Positions 35,583-43,690 of a DNA stretch of 64,000 bases are shown here, one piece after another (positions within the stretch are counted from its first letter, which is position 1; each line of letters opens with the position of its first letter). A program made the position numbers and the translations under genes. Origin of the DNA: Bin87 sp965243255 (lineage in GTDB: Bacteria; Chloroflexota; Dehalococcoidia; Lucifugimonadales; UBA3495); the NCBI GenBank assembly GCA_965243255.1, contig CBDEUH010000004.1:1054001-1118000 (forward strand), in the 5' to 3' direction. The notes beneath the pieces were generated by a model that saw only the letters and a program-made list of their open reading frames with translations, did no database searches and had not been told where the DNA came from.

Positions 35583-36960
35583 CGAACGCCTCGAGGAGAC
35601 GTTTCACCGATTGCAGGAAAGCCCCGGCTTCGGCTCCGTCGTTGATGCGGTGGTCAAAGGACAGGCAAAGGTTCATCATCCAGCGGATGGCAATAGCGTT
35701 ATTGATGACTATGGGCCGCTGCTGCACTGCTTCAGTGGTGATAATCCCGGCCTGCGGATGATTGATAATCGGGCCACCCAGCACGCTGCCGAGAGCGCCG
35801 GTGTTGTTGACGGTGAACGTTCCGCCCTGCACGTCATCCAGGCGCAGGCTGCCGGAGCGGGCGCGCTGGGACAAGTCGGCCACGGCGTGGGCCAGCCCGG
35901 CGATACTCAAGCGGTCGGCGTCGTGAATCACGGGCACCACCAGCCCGTTGGGAGCGGCGACTGCGATACCGAGGTTGATGCGCCGTTTCAACGAAATGTA
36001 GTCGTCGCCCCAGGACGCGTTGAGAGAAGGATTCTCCTTCAAGGCGCCGGCAACGGCTTTCAGCGCAAAGGGCAGGTAGGTGAGATTGACGCCTTCCTGG
36101 CTGCTAAACCTGTCTCGCTCCCGGTTGCGCAGCAATACTAACTCGGTTATGTCCACCTCCACCATGCTCCAAGCGTGGGGGATCTGGCTCACCGACCGCA
36201 TCATGGCTTCGGCAATCATGCGGCGCACCGGGGTGAGCGGCAGCCGTTCCTCGTCAGCCGATGTGGAAGGTTGGGCATAAGCAGGCGCAGCGGGTACATC
36301 GGCCGACGCAGTTTCCAAGTGGCGCTGAACGTCGTTGCGGGTGACGCGGCCGCCGATACCGGTGCCGGCAATGCGGGTAACGTCGATGCTGTGTTCCCGG
36401 GCCAGGCGGCGGACTGCCGGCGACAGGCGGTTGGGTGGCCTGGATACATCGGACTGCACGGCAGGGGCGCGGTCGTCCCGTTCAGGGGCAACGGCAGCGG
36501 AGCCGTCCGTGGGCACAGCGATGTCCGTGGCGTCTTCAGTCCGCGCCTCCAGCGCTGAGCCGCCTGTGGGCCCTACCGGCTGGGCGTCGATCAGATAGGC
36601 TACTGGAACAGCCGGGGCAGGCACTGCCGGCGTCGGCATGGACGGAGCAGCCGGAGGAGGGGCAGCTGGAGGCGGAGCAGCCGTCAATGTATCGGTCGCT
36701 GGGGCGGTTGGCGGCGCACTATCGCCCGTATCGACCTCCGCAATGGGCGCGCCCATGGGAATCGTTTCCCCTTCCTGGGCGATAATCCGCAGCAGTTCAC
36801 CGGCCACCGGCGAAGGGACCTCCATCGTTACCTTGTCGGTAACGACTTCCACCAGCGGATCGTATCGCTCGACCCGGTCGCCGGGCTGTTTCAGCCACTT
36901 GCCAATGGTGCCCTCAACGACGCTTTCGCCGACGTGGGGCAGTTCAATCAACTGTGCCAC
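35560..36960 (-). CDS. 2-oxoacid dehydrogenase E2 (dihydrolipoyl acyltransferase)
   Basis: This 466-residue E2 has one N-terminal lipoyl domain (lysine 43 in TDKVTMEVPSP) and a Pro/Ala linker. A peripheral-subunit-binding domain (SPAVRRLAREHSIDVTRIAG) follows, then the catalytic core ending with DHRINDGAEAGAF and its active-site His near 436. It transfers acyl groups from E1 to CoA. GTG at 36960 is the best start, because it gives the exact beginning of the lipoyl fold; longer frames add an unrelated basic stretch. The E1beta gene ends 29 nt upstream. Confidence 0.88.
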   Translation of the reverse strand: MAQLIELPHVGESVVEGTIGKWLKQPGDRVERYDPLVEVVTDKVTMEVPSPVAGELLRIIAQEGETIPMGAPIAEVDTGDSAPPTAPATDTLTAAPPPAAPPPAAPSMPTPAVPAPAVPVAYLIDAQPVGPTGGSALEARTEDATDIAVPTDGSAAVAPERDDRAPAVQSDVSRPPNRLSPAVRRLAREHSIDVTRIAGTGIGGRVTRNDVQRHLETASADVPAAPAYAQPSTSADEERLPLTPVRRMIAEAMMRSVSQIPHAWSMVEVDITELVLLRNRERDRFSSQEGVNLTYLPFALKAVAGALKENPSLNASWGDDYISLKRRINLGIAVAAPNGLVVPVIHDADRLSIAGLAHAVADLSQRARSGSLRLDDVQGGTFTVNNTGALGSVLGGPIINHPQAGIITTEAVQQRPIVINNAIAIRWMMNLCLSFDHRINDGAEAGAFLQSVKRLLEAFDGDTAIY

Positions 36961-36989
36961 GGGTAATTTTCCTGTTACGTTTTGGGGGC

Positions 36990-37973
36990 CTAATAGGCCG
37001 CCAGTCGGCGGATTTCGGCGGCGATGGTCTCGGGGCTGGGCATATAGGCGTCTTCCAGCGTTTGCGCGAAGGGCATGGTGGGCACGTCTGGCCCGCACAG
37101 CCGCGCGATGGGAGCGTCCAGGTAGTCAAAGGCATCATTGGCCGCCAGGGCCGCAATCTCCGCGCCGATGCCACCGCTGACGTTGTCTTCGTGGACCACC
37201 AGCAGCTTGCCCGTCTTGCGCACCGATTCCAGGATGGTGGCCGTGTCCAGCGGTTTGAGCGTGCGCAGGTCAACCACCTCGGCGCTGATGCCGTCCTCGG
37301 CCACCGCCGCAGCTGCAGCCAGACAGTAGTGCATGGCCAGCCCGTAGCTCACCACGGTAACGTCGGAGCCGGCGCGCTTGACGTCGGCCGGCCCGATGGG
37401 CAGGGTGTACTCTTCGTCCGGCACTTCGCCGCGCACGAGCCGGTAAGTCTTCTTGTGTTCCAGGAAAATCACCGGGTTGTCATCGCGGATGGCAGACTTC
37501 AACAGGCCCTTGGCCTCGTAGGGGGTGGACGGGGTGACCACCATCAGGCCCGGAGTGTGGAAGAACAGCGCCTCTACGTTCTGGGAGTGATAGAGGCCGC
37601 CGCGGATGCCACCGCCGTAGGGAATCCGCACCGTCATGGGGACCTTCAACGCCCCATTGGTTCCGTAGTGCACGCGGGCGGCCTCGCCGATCAGCTGGTT
37701 CACGCTGGGCCAGACGAAATCGGAGAATTGCACCTCGGGAATGGGACGCATCCCGCGGAATGCGGCGCCGAGGGCAATGCCCATGATGGACGCTTCCGCC
37801 AGGGGCGTATCGATCACGCGCTGGGGGCCGAAATCCTCGATGAAGCCCTGGGTCGCCAGGAACACGCCGCCGCGCTGGCCGACGTCCTCGCCCATTACGA
37901 AGACGCGCTCGTCCCGCTCCATCTCTTCACGCAGGGCCGAACGCACCGCCTCGATGACAGTCATCTCTGCCAT
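36990..37973 (-). CDS. 2-oxoacid dehydrogenase E1 beta subunit
   Basis: A 327-residue transketolase-like beta subunit of pyruvate or branched-chain 2-oxoacid dehydrogenase. It opens MTVIEAVRSALREEMERDERVF and carries GEDVGQRGGVF, EVQFSDFVWP, RIPYGGGIRGGLYHSQ and a C-terminal transketolase domain (VVDLRTLKPLD). It starts on a TAATG overlap with the E1alpha stop, ensuring equal production. Confidence 0.92.
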   Translation of the reverse strand: MAEMTVIEAVRSALREEMERDERVFVMGEDVGQRGGVFLATQGFIEDFGPQRVIDTPLAEASIMGIALGAAFRGMRPIPEVQFSDFVWPSVNQLIGEAARVHYGTNGALKVPMTVRIPYGGGIRGGLYHSQNVEALFFHTPGLMVVTPSTPYEAKGLLKSAIRDDNPVIFLEHKKTYRLVRGEVPDEEYTLPIGPADVKRAGSDVTVVSYGLAMHYCLAAAAAVAEDGISAEVVDLRTLKPLDTATILESVRKTGKLLVVHEDNVSGGIGAEIAALAANDAFDYLDAPIARLCGPDVPTMPFAQTLEDAYMPSPETIAAEIRRLAAY

Positions 37974-39043
37974 TATGCGTCTTCCTGAACGTAGAGGTGG
38001 TCGTAAATGGTGGCGGCGTCCGGCGGGGCCGCGGCGTCGGCGAAGTCGGTGGCGTCGTTGACCTGCTGCTGGGCTTCCGCCCGGAAGGCGTCAACCTCAT
38101 CCTGCGTAACGATGCCGCGCTCCACCAGGTGGGCCGGAAAGACGGCGACCGGGTCGAACTGCCGGGCAGCGTCCAGGGCATCGCGATCGCGGTAGCGCCG
38201 GTCGTCGTCGTCGGTGGTGTGAGGCATGAAGCGCTCCACTTTCATTTCCACGAGGGCAGGCCCGGCGTTGCGGGCGTGCTCGATGCCCTGTCGGGTGGCT
38301 TCGTAGCAGGCGATGGTGTCCAGGCCGTCAATGACGAATCCGGGGAAACCGTAGCCCTCGGCCCGAGCGGCCACGTCGCTGACGACCATCTGGGACTCCT
38401 GGGGGGTGGAGATGGCGTACTTGTTGTTTTCGCAGATGAACAGCACGGGCAGCTTGTGAATGGCGGCGAAGTTCATGGCCTCGTGGGTCTCGCCCTGGCT
38501 GGTGGCCCCGTCGCCGAAGTAGCAGAGGGTAACGGTGGCGTCGCCGGCCATTTTGCAGCCCAAGGCGTAGCCGACGCTCTGGGTCAGCCCGGCGGCGACA
38601 ACGTTGGAAATCTGGATGATGCGGCGGGGCAGGTCGGCGCCCTGCAAGGGGAATTGCCGCGCGCCGGAGTAGGGCTCGCCCTCCTTGCCCATGAACGACA
38701 GCATCACCTGGCGGGGAGTCAGGCCGGCGGCCATCTTGATGGCCAGGTCGCGGTAGTAGGGGAAAAGGAAGCAGTCGCCGTCCTTTTGCGCCGCCAGCAG
38801 GGACCCCAACTGGGAAGCCTCGTGGCCCTGACAGGACGCGGCGATGGGAACCTTGCCCTGCCGGTTCATCATCCAGATGCGCTCGTCCATGGCGCGCACC
38901 AGGATCATCTGCCGACAGACCTCAATGAGGTCGGCGGCGATGAGTCCCTCCGGCAGCGGAGGGCCATCCTTGAGGCCGGCAATGGCGATACCGGGCTCCG
39001 CGTCGGTAACGTTGACTTGGGCTTGCGTCATCGGGCTGAGCAT
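37973..39043 (-). CDS. 2-oxoacid dehydrogenase E1 alpha subunit
   Basis: This 356-residue TPP-binding subunit decarboxylates a 2-oxo acid. The TPP motif is GDGATSQGETHEAMNFA followed by CENN. SCQGHEASQ and FPYYRD look closer to branched-chain than to pyruvate dehydrogenases, but this is not decisive. It is the first gene of the E1alpha-E1beta-E2-lipB-GMC operon. Element copy 2 ends 202 nt upstream in the same reading direction, so the element's promoter may start this transcript. A weaker TATCAT box lies at 39092-39097. Confidence 0.9.
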   Translation of the reverse strand: MLSPMTQAQVNVTDAEPGIAIAGLKDGPPLPEGLIAADLIEVCRQMILVRAMDERIWMMNRQGKVPIAASCQGHEASQLGSLLAAQKDGDCFLFPYYRDLAIKMAAGLTPRQVMLSFMGKEGEPYSGARQFPLQGADLPRRIIQISNVVAAGLTQSVGYALGCKMAGDATVTLCYFGDGATSQGETHEAMNFAAIHKLPVLFICENNKYAISTPQESQMVVSDVAARAEGYGFPGFVIDGLDTIACYEATRQGIEHARNAGPALVEMKVERFMPHTTDDDDRRYRDRDALDAARQFDPVAVFPAHLVERGIVTQDEVDAFRAEAQQQVNDATDFADAAAPPDAATIYDHLYVQEDA

Positions 39044-39244
39044 CTCCTGAGCGCCGCAGAGGGCAAGTCAGCGACCGCAGCCGCCGACTTAATGATAGCC
39101 CAACCGGGCGGCGAGTGGCAAACCGGCTCACGGGCGCCCGCTTGGTTCCTGGGCTTGCCGCCGGTGATAGAAGGATGCGGTTGCGGGATCGGGGTGGTTG
39201 GAGGGACGGGGTGGGGATTTGTTGGGGCTTGGCGTCGTTGGCTT

Positions 39245-39677
39245 CATTGGGGTTGGCTCCTTTGGATTGGGATTTCGGTAGGTAGGGTAGCCTGCGAGAG
39301 GTAAGGTGGTCGTTGTCAGCCCCACGGCCGGGGGTTGGTTACGCACTTCCACATAGGTGTTTTTGTACGAGCATGTAGTTAGCCGCACTGGCCGCAGTGG
39401 TATCGCGCCGTGCCACACCTGGTCTTTCTCAACACCGTTGGTCAGTGAAGATGGCAGCAGTGGCCGCTCCGTTGTCACTTCCAGTGTTTGTGACGGCGAT
39501 CTGTTATCCGTCAATGGCAGCAGTGACCGCACCGACGTGCGTGATTAGGATTTGCTGACGGTTGTGGCCGTTGACGACCGAACCGTGATGGTTCTGATTT
39601 ACCTCGTTGCAGGCTGTGGGTTACCGATGGTTCACGCGTGTAGGCCTATTATGAACTGATGTTCTGGCATTTGTCAA
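39245..39677 (-). repeat. 433-bp promoter-bearing dispersed element, copy 2
   Basis: Inverted counterpart of 5265-5697 with the same total span. Shared parts are the TTGACA-N18-CATAAT promoter, the region through the first 63-bp unit (hairpin TGACGG/CCGTCA at 39491-39513), and a near-identical block at 39282-39363. They also share a GGAGCCAACCCC-ATG end. The second unit is replaced by unrelated sequence with no second hairpin. The ATG (39247) opens a 39-codon frame to 39128 rich in Pro and Ser. The gene-free stretch 39044-39754 otherwise holds nothing I can name. Confidence 0.8.
39648..39677 (-). promoter_or_regulatory. Promoter inside element copy 2
   Basis: TTGACA (39672-39677), an 18-nt spacer and CATAAT (39648-39653) on the minus strand, aligned with the promoter of copy 1. 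It points toward the 2-oxoacid dehydrogenase operon, leaving a leader of about 600 nt. Confidence 0.6.
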
Positions 39678-39754
39678 GTGGGGTGGTGTCATTGATATTG
39701 GCAGATTCGCGAAAGCGGGTCCGGGAGGGTATTAGCCGACTGGGGAAGGTCGCA

Positions 39755-40312
39755 TCACCCCAGGTAGGTGTTGCGGAAGCGGTAGAGGGTGAACTCCGGC
39801 TCCACCGGGGCGACGGGCATATACTGGTCGGCCTCTTCGATCTTGGCCACGATGAACCAGGGCCCCGGCTCCGCCATGGCCCGGCCGAACACGTCCTCCA
39901 GCGTCTCCAGGTCGCTGACGGTGGCGGTTTTGGCGATGCCGCAGGACTGGGCGACCTGCTCCAGGTCGGTGTTGGTGGACGTATGGCTGGGCTGTCCGCC
40001 GGTCTGTCCCCAGGCTTCGTTGTCCCAAACCACCACCACGAGGTTGGAGGGGCTCTCGCGGCCGATGGTGGCAATGGCGCCCAGGTTCATCAGGAGGGAA
40101 CCGTCGCCGTCCAGGGAGATGACCTTGTCATCCGTGGACACGGCCATGCCCAGGGCGATGGACGAGCACAGGCCCATGTTGCCGTAGGTGTAGAAATTGC
40201 GGGCCCGGTGGCCGGCGTGATACAGCTCGTCGCTGGTGGGGCCGAGGTTACCGACGATGGGCGAATCCCCGGCGTGGCGCAGGAGCATTTGAGTGGCGTC
40301 GAACCTAAGCAA
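39755..40312 (-). CDS. ComE-like TPP decarboxylase beta subunit
   Basis: A 185-residue TPP-pyrophosphate-binding domain with SLDGDGSLLMNLGAIATI and WDNEAWGQTGG. It matches the C-terminal half of phosphonopyruvate decarboxylases and the beta chain of sulfopyruvate decarboxylase. TTG at 40312 is the likely start (GGAGG 5 nt before) and overlaps the alpha stop by 8 nt. With its partner it should decarboxylate sulfopyruvate or a related 2-oxo acid to an aldehyde. Confidence 0.75.
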   Translation of the reverse strand: MLRFDATQMLLRHAGDSPIVGNLGPTSDELYHAGHRARNFYTYGNMGLCSSIALGMAVSTDDKVISLDGDGSLLMNLGAIATIGRESPSNLVVVVWDNEAWGQTGGQPSHTSTNTDLEQVAQSCGIAKTATVSDLETLEDVFGRAMAEPGPWFIVAKIEEADQYMPVAPVEPEFTLYRFRNTYLG

Positions 40313-40811
40313 TTTTGCCTCCGTGGAGCATGGGGGTCATGCAGATGGCGACCGGATTGCGGTGGGCGTGGCACAGCTTCATCACGCCGTCCAGCAGGGT
40401 ATCCATCCGGTCTTCGCTTTCGATGGTGTAGTGGGCGATGCCGAACAGGTCCAGGATGGGCTTGGTGTTGCGGCCCATGGCGACCTGGGCGATGTTGAAC
40501 TCACCCACCTGGCCGCGCAGGTTCATGAAGATGGGGATGGGCGTGCGGGAGGGCAGGCACAGGCTGGCGATGCCGTTGATGCTGTTGCCGAAGCCGCTGG
40601 ACTGCATGAACACGGCGGCGTTGCGTCCCACGGCGTAGCTGCCCACGGCCACGCCGACGGCTTCCTCCTCGCGGGTGCAGGACACCAGGTGAAAGAAGGG
40701 GTCGGCGTCGATGATGCTGGTAACCCGGTCGATGGAAATGTCGGGGACGTAGGCAATGAGCGACGTGTCCCACTTCTTCAGGGTTTCAACGATGGTCTCT
40801 GCCCAGGGCAT
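40305..40811 (-). CDS. ComD-like TPP decarboxylase alpha subunit
   Basis: A 168-residue pyrimidine-binding domain of the split decarboxylase. CTREEEAVGVAVG contains the catalytic Glu that activates TPP, and MQSSGFGNSINGIASL is typical of ComD. The split into two chains of about 170 and 185 residues is as in methanogen sulfopyruvate decarboxylase, where it serves coenzyme M synthesis. In a bacterium it more likely serves sulfonate or phosphonate metabolism. No other sulfonate gene is nearby. Confidence 0.75.
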   Translation of the reverse strand: MPWAETIVETLKKWDTSLIAYVPDISIDRVTSIIDADPFFHLVSCTREEEAVGVAVGSYAVGRNAAVFMQSSGFGNSINGIASLCLPSRTPIPIFMNLRGQVGEFNIAQVAMGRNTKPILDLFGIAHYTIESEDRMDTLLDGVMKLCHAHRNPVAICMTPMLHGGKIA

Positions 40812-40901
40812 GAAAAACTCCTCGCGCGTGAAAGTCGCCGGCTAGTATAGCGTATGTCTTGCCGGCGGTGGGCGAACCGTGATGACGGCGCTGGCGGGGT
40901 A

Positions 40902-40910
40902 TGCTACAAT
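40902..40910 (+). promoter_or_regulatory. Extended -10 promoter of the DsbA-like selenoprotein gene
   Basis: TGCTACAAT, identical to the box before the VOC gene at 815, lies 59 nt before the selenoprotein ATG. Confidence 0.5.
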
Positions 40911-40969
40911 CCCGGCAACTGAGCGAGCGGGCTGGCCCGTCGCGTCTGCAATCCTCTGGAGGTGCCGCC

Positions 40970-41602
40970 ATGGCCGAATCCGATTTCAAGGTATATTACG
41001 ACTTTCGTTGACCCTTCGTGTACAACGCTGCCATGTGGTGGGCGAAAGTACGCGAGAACACTGACCACGAAATCAACGTGGAACTGAAGCCCTTCTCGTT
41101 GGTCCAGGTAAATCACGACAACAACAACGACGACGGTTTCAAGTACTGGGAACGGGACGATTCCGACAACACCCTGCTGGAGCTGCGGGCCGGCATCGCC
41201 GCCCAACGCCAGGGCGAGGAAATCTTTGATCGCTTTTTCATCAACCTGCTGAAGGCGCGCCACGAAGACCGCATCGACCTGACCGACGCCGACGCCATCA
41301 ACGCGGTGGCCGAGGCCTCCGGCGTCGATATGGGCCGCTTCGCCGAAGACCTGGCGGACCCCGACGTGATGCGGGAAATCGGCGAGAGCCACACCGAGGC
41401 CGTGGAAGTGCACGGCGCTTTCGGCGTGCCGCTGTACGTGTTCCCCAACAACAACGCCGCCTTCGTCAAGATGTTCATTCCCAGCGACCAAGAAGCCGGC
41501 CCCATCTACGACAACCTCGTGGAAATGATGGCGGACCACAAGCACGTGGGCGAGGTCAAGCGGCCGTCCCCGCCGTGGCCTTATGAAGGTGTCCGAGGGT
41601 AA
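40970..41602 (+). CDS. DsbA/FrnE-like thioredoxin-fold selenoprotein, UGA at codon 14
   Basis: Read through the TGA at 41009-41011, this is a 210-residue DSBA-like protein. The opening is MAESDFKVYYDFRUPFVYN: Sec stands where the family has the active-site Cys of YDFxCPFxY, and there is no second Cys nearby. The helical insertion domain follows, then GAFGVPLYVF with the cis-Pro loop. GGAGGTG at 40958-40964 lies just before this ATG, and a promoter is upstream, so both initiation signals sit before the TGA. No signal peptide is present, so it is cytosolic, like 2-hydroxychromene-2-carboxylate isomerase relatives. It overlaps rnc by 20 nt. Confidence 0.85.
41030..41043 (+). promoter_or_regulatory. 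Candidate bacterial SECIS hairpin (DsbA-like gene)
   Basis: CCA-TGTGG-TGG (41031-41041) extends with G-C and U-G pairs past a bulged G. The loop starts 22 nt after the TGA with G as second base. The stem is short, so the fold alone is weak evidence. Confidence 0.45.
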
Positions 41603-42332
41603 TACCTCCGGCGCCGTTCCATCGGGTTCGACCGGCGGCAGCCGACCCGCCACCGAACTTGAACAAGCCCTGGGCCTGGCCTTCCGGGACCGGGGCTTGT
41701 TGCGTAAGGCCCTGACCCATCGCTCGTACGTCAACGAAACGGGGGGCACGGACACCGATTCCTACGAGCGGCTGGAGTTCCTGGGCGACGTGGTGGCGCG
41801 CCTGGTGGTCAGCGAAGAGCTGTACCACCGGCTGCCCGAATGCGACGAGGGTGGATTGACCCGGCGCTGGACGGCGCTGTTGAGCCAGAGGGCGCTGGCC
41901 GCCGCTGCCGCCCGGTTGGGTCTGGCCGAGTACGTTCTGCTGGGCCGGGGGTTCGAGGCCACCGGCGGACGCTACGGCGAAGCAGTGCTGGGGGACGTGA
42001 TGGAGTCGGTCATTGCCGCGGTGTACCTGGACGCCGGCTATGACGCCGCGCGACGCTTCGTTCTGGCCGCCCTGGCCGAACCGTTTGACCGGGCAGCCAA
42101 GGCAAGCTGGCGGCCTGACAATCCCAAAGCGGAGTTGCAGGAGTTGCTTCAGGGACGGGGACAGCCGACGCCAACTTACCGGGTGGTGGCGTCCTCCGGC
42201 CCGGCCCATCAACCGGAGTTCACCGTTGAGGTAGTGGCGGAGGGGCAGGTGTTGGGGACCGGCGTGGGGCGCAGCAAAAACGCGGCCGAAACCGAGGCGG
42301 CGCGAGCGGGTCTTGCCTGGATAGAGGGTTGA
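41583..42332 (+). CDS. rnc: Ribonuclease III
   Basis: This 249-residue double-strand-specific RNase processes rRNA and other transcripts. The nuclease signature is ERLEFLGDVVARLVVSE, with the second acidic cluster in GDVMESVIAAVYLDAG. A dsRNA-binding domain (PKAELQELLQ to AAETEAARAGLAWIE) forms the C-terminus. The Ala/Leu usually following GD is VV here. The first 20 nt lie within the end of the selenoprotein gene, so its expression may depend on UGA read-through upstream. Confidence 0.93.
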   Translation: MKVSEGNTSGAVPSGSTGGSRPATELEQALGLAFRDRGLLRKALTHRSYVNETGGTDTDSYERLEFLGDVVARLVVSEELYHRLPECDEGGLTRRWTALLSQRALAAAAARLGLAEYVLLGRGFEATGGRYGEAVLGDVMESVIAAVYLDAGYDAARRFVLAALAEPFDRAAKASWRPDNPKAELQELLQGRGQPTPTYRVVASSGPAHQPEFTVEVVAEGQVLGTGVGRSKNAAETEAARAGLAWIEG

Positions 42333-42362
42333 TTGTGTCTGCATCCCCCGGGGAGGCCAGCC

Positions 42363-42662
42363 ATGAGGAAATTAATCACCGGCGCCTTCATGATTTCGGC
42401 ATCGTTGGCCGGGCTGGTCAGCATTGCCGCGGCAATCCTTCTTGCTATTGGCCTGATAGATTCCTTCGCCTCACCGGGTTCCTTCCTTCATTTGCTCATC
42501 TCTAGCGGTAGCAAATGGGGCGGCCGGGAGATTGCCATGGTTTGGCTAGCGAGGTTGTTGTCGTTACTTACGATCGTGGTGTTCGGCATTGGGGGAGCAA
42601 CCATATACTACCTAGTGGGCAGGAAAATCCTCATGCTGCTGCGCCTGTGGGACGAAGGGTGA
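42363..42662 (+). CDS. Small two-helix membrane protein
   Basis: A 99-residue protein with hydrophobic helices at about 8-33 and 58-86 and a short charged C-terminus (LWDEG). GGGAGG lies 8 nt before the ATG. It sits between rnc and ftsY on the same strand, with gaps of 30 and 47 nt. No family recognised. Confidence 0.6.
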   Translation: MRKLITGAFMISASLAGLVSIAAAILLAIGLIDSFASPGSFLHLLISSGSKWGGREIAMVWLARLLSLLTIVVFGIGGATIYYLVGRKILMLLRLWDEG

Positions 42663-42709
42663 CCGGTCAACTTGCGCCCCACCAACTCGGCTGATAATCT
42701 TGCCCCGCC

Positions 42710-43669
42710 ATGTTTTCCATCTTTAAACGCAACCGGGAACAGCTCAACCGCCAGCAGACCGACGCCGGCGTGAAACGCAGCCGGGATGGGTGGTTCGGAC
42801 GGATTCGCGGGCTGTTTTCTTCATCCGAGCTGGACGACTCCGTATGGGAGGAGCTGGAGGAAATTCTCATCTCGGCGGACGTGGCGGTTGAGACCACGGT
42901 GTCGGTCATTGACGACCTGCGCGGCGACGTTCGGGCCGGGCGGGTCGCAGACGGCGAGCAGGCTCTGCTGCGGTTAAGGGACCTGCTGGCGGCCGAGCTT
43001 TCCGGCGAAAACGACGCCGACGCCTGGTTTGACGATGACGCCATTGTTGCGCCCTACGTAATCCTGATGTGCGGCGTCAACGGAGTGGGCAAGACCACCA
43101 GCATCGCCAAGCTGGCGCATCACTTCACGGGAGCGGGCAAAAAGGTTGTGCTGGGGGCCGCCGATACCTTCCGGGCCGCCGCCGAAGAGCAGTTGGAGAT
43201 TCTGGGCGAACGGGTCGGCGTGGATGTGATCAGCCACCAGCATGGGGCCGACCCCGGCGCGGTGGCCTACGACGCCTGGCAGGCCGCCCGGGCCAGGGGC
43301 GCCGACGTTCTCATCGTAGATACGGCGGGGCGACTGCACACTCGGAACAACCTGATGGACGAGCTGCGCAAGGTGCGTCGGGTCATCAGCGGCCTGGACG
43401 AAGCCGCGCCGCACCAGGTGCTGCTGACCCTGGACGCCACCACCGGGCACAATGGGCTGACCCAGGCGCGGGCGTTCACCGATGCCGTGAGCTGCACCGG
43501 CATCTTCCTGGCCAAGCTGGACGGCACCGCCCGCGGGGGCATCGTGCTGTCCATCCGCAGGGAGTTGGGCGTGCCCATCCTGTTCATTGGCACAGGGGAG
43601 GGGCTGGAGGACATGGCTCCCTTTGATTCCCACGAGTTCGTGGACGCCCTGCTTGCCCCCATGACCTGA
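42710..43669 (+). CDS. ftsY: Signal recognition particle receptor FtsY
   Basis: A 319-residue SRP GTPase that docks ribosome-SRP complexes at the membrane. The short charged N-terminus is followed by the helical N domain and the G domain with GVNGVGKTTSIAKLA (G1), DTFRAAAEEQLE (G2), DTAGRLHTRNNLMDEL (G3) and AKLDGTARGG (G4). GVPILFIGTGE closes the domain. There is no long acidic A domain, as in many non-proteobacteria. rnc-ftsY linkage is common. Confidence 0.94.
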   Translation: MFSIFKRNREQLNRQQTDAGVKRSRDGWFGRIRGLFSSSELDDSVWEELEEILISADVAVETTVSVIDDLRGDVRAGRVADGEQALLRLRDLLAAELSGENDADAWFDDDAIVAPYVILMCGVNGVGKTTSIAKLAHHFTGAGKKVVLGAADTFRAAAEEQLEILGERVGVDVISHQHGADPGAVAYDAWQAARARGADVLIVDTAGRLHTRNNLMDELRKVRRVISGLDEAAPHQVLLTLDATTGHNGLTQARAFTDAVSCTGIFLAKLDGTARGGIVLSIRRELGVPILFIGTGEGLEDMAPFDSHEFVDALLAPMT

Positions 43670-43690
43670 CGGGTCGCACAGCGTTAAATC

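Noticed and set aside
37997..39304. Open frame of 435 codons antisense to E1alpha
   Set aside because: Gly/Val/His-rich low-information translation typical of a shadow frame.
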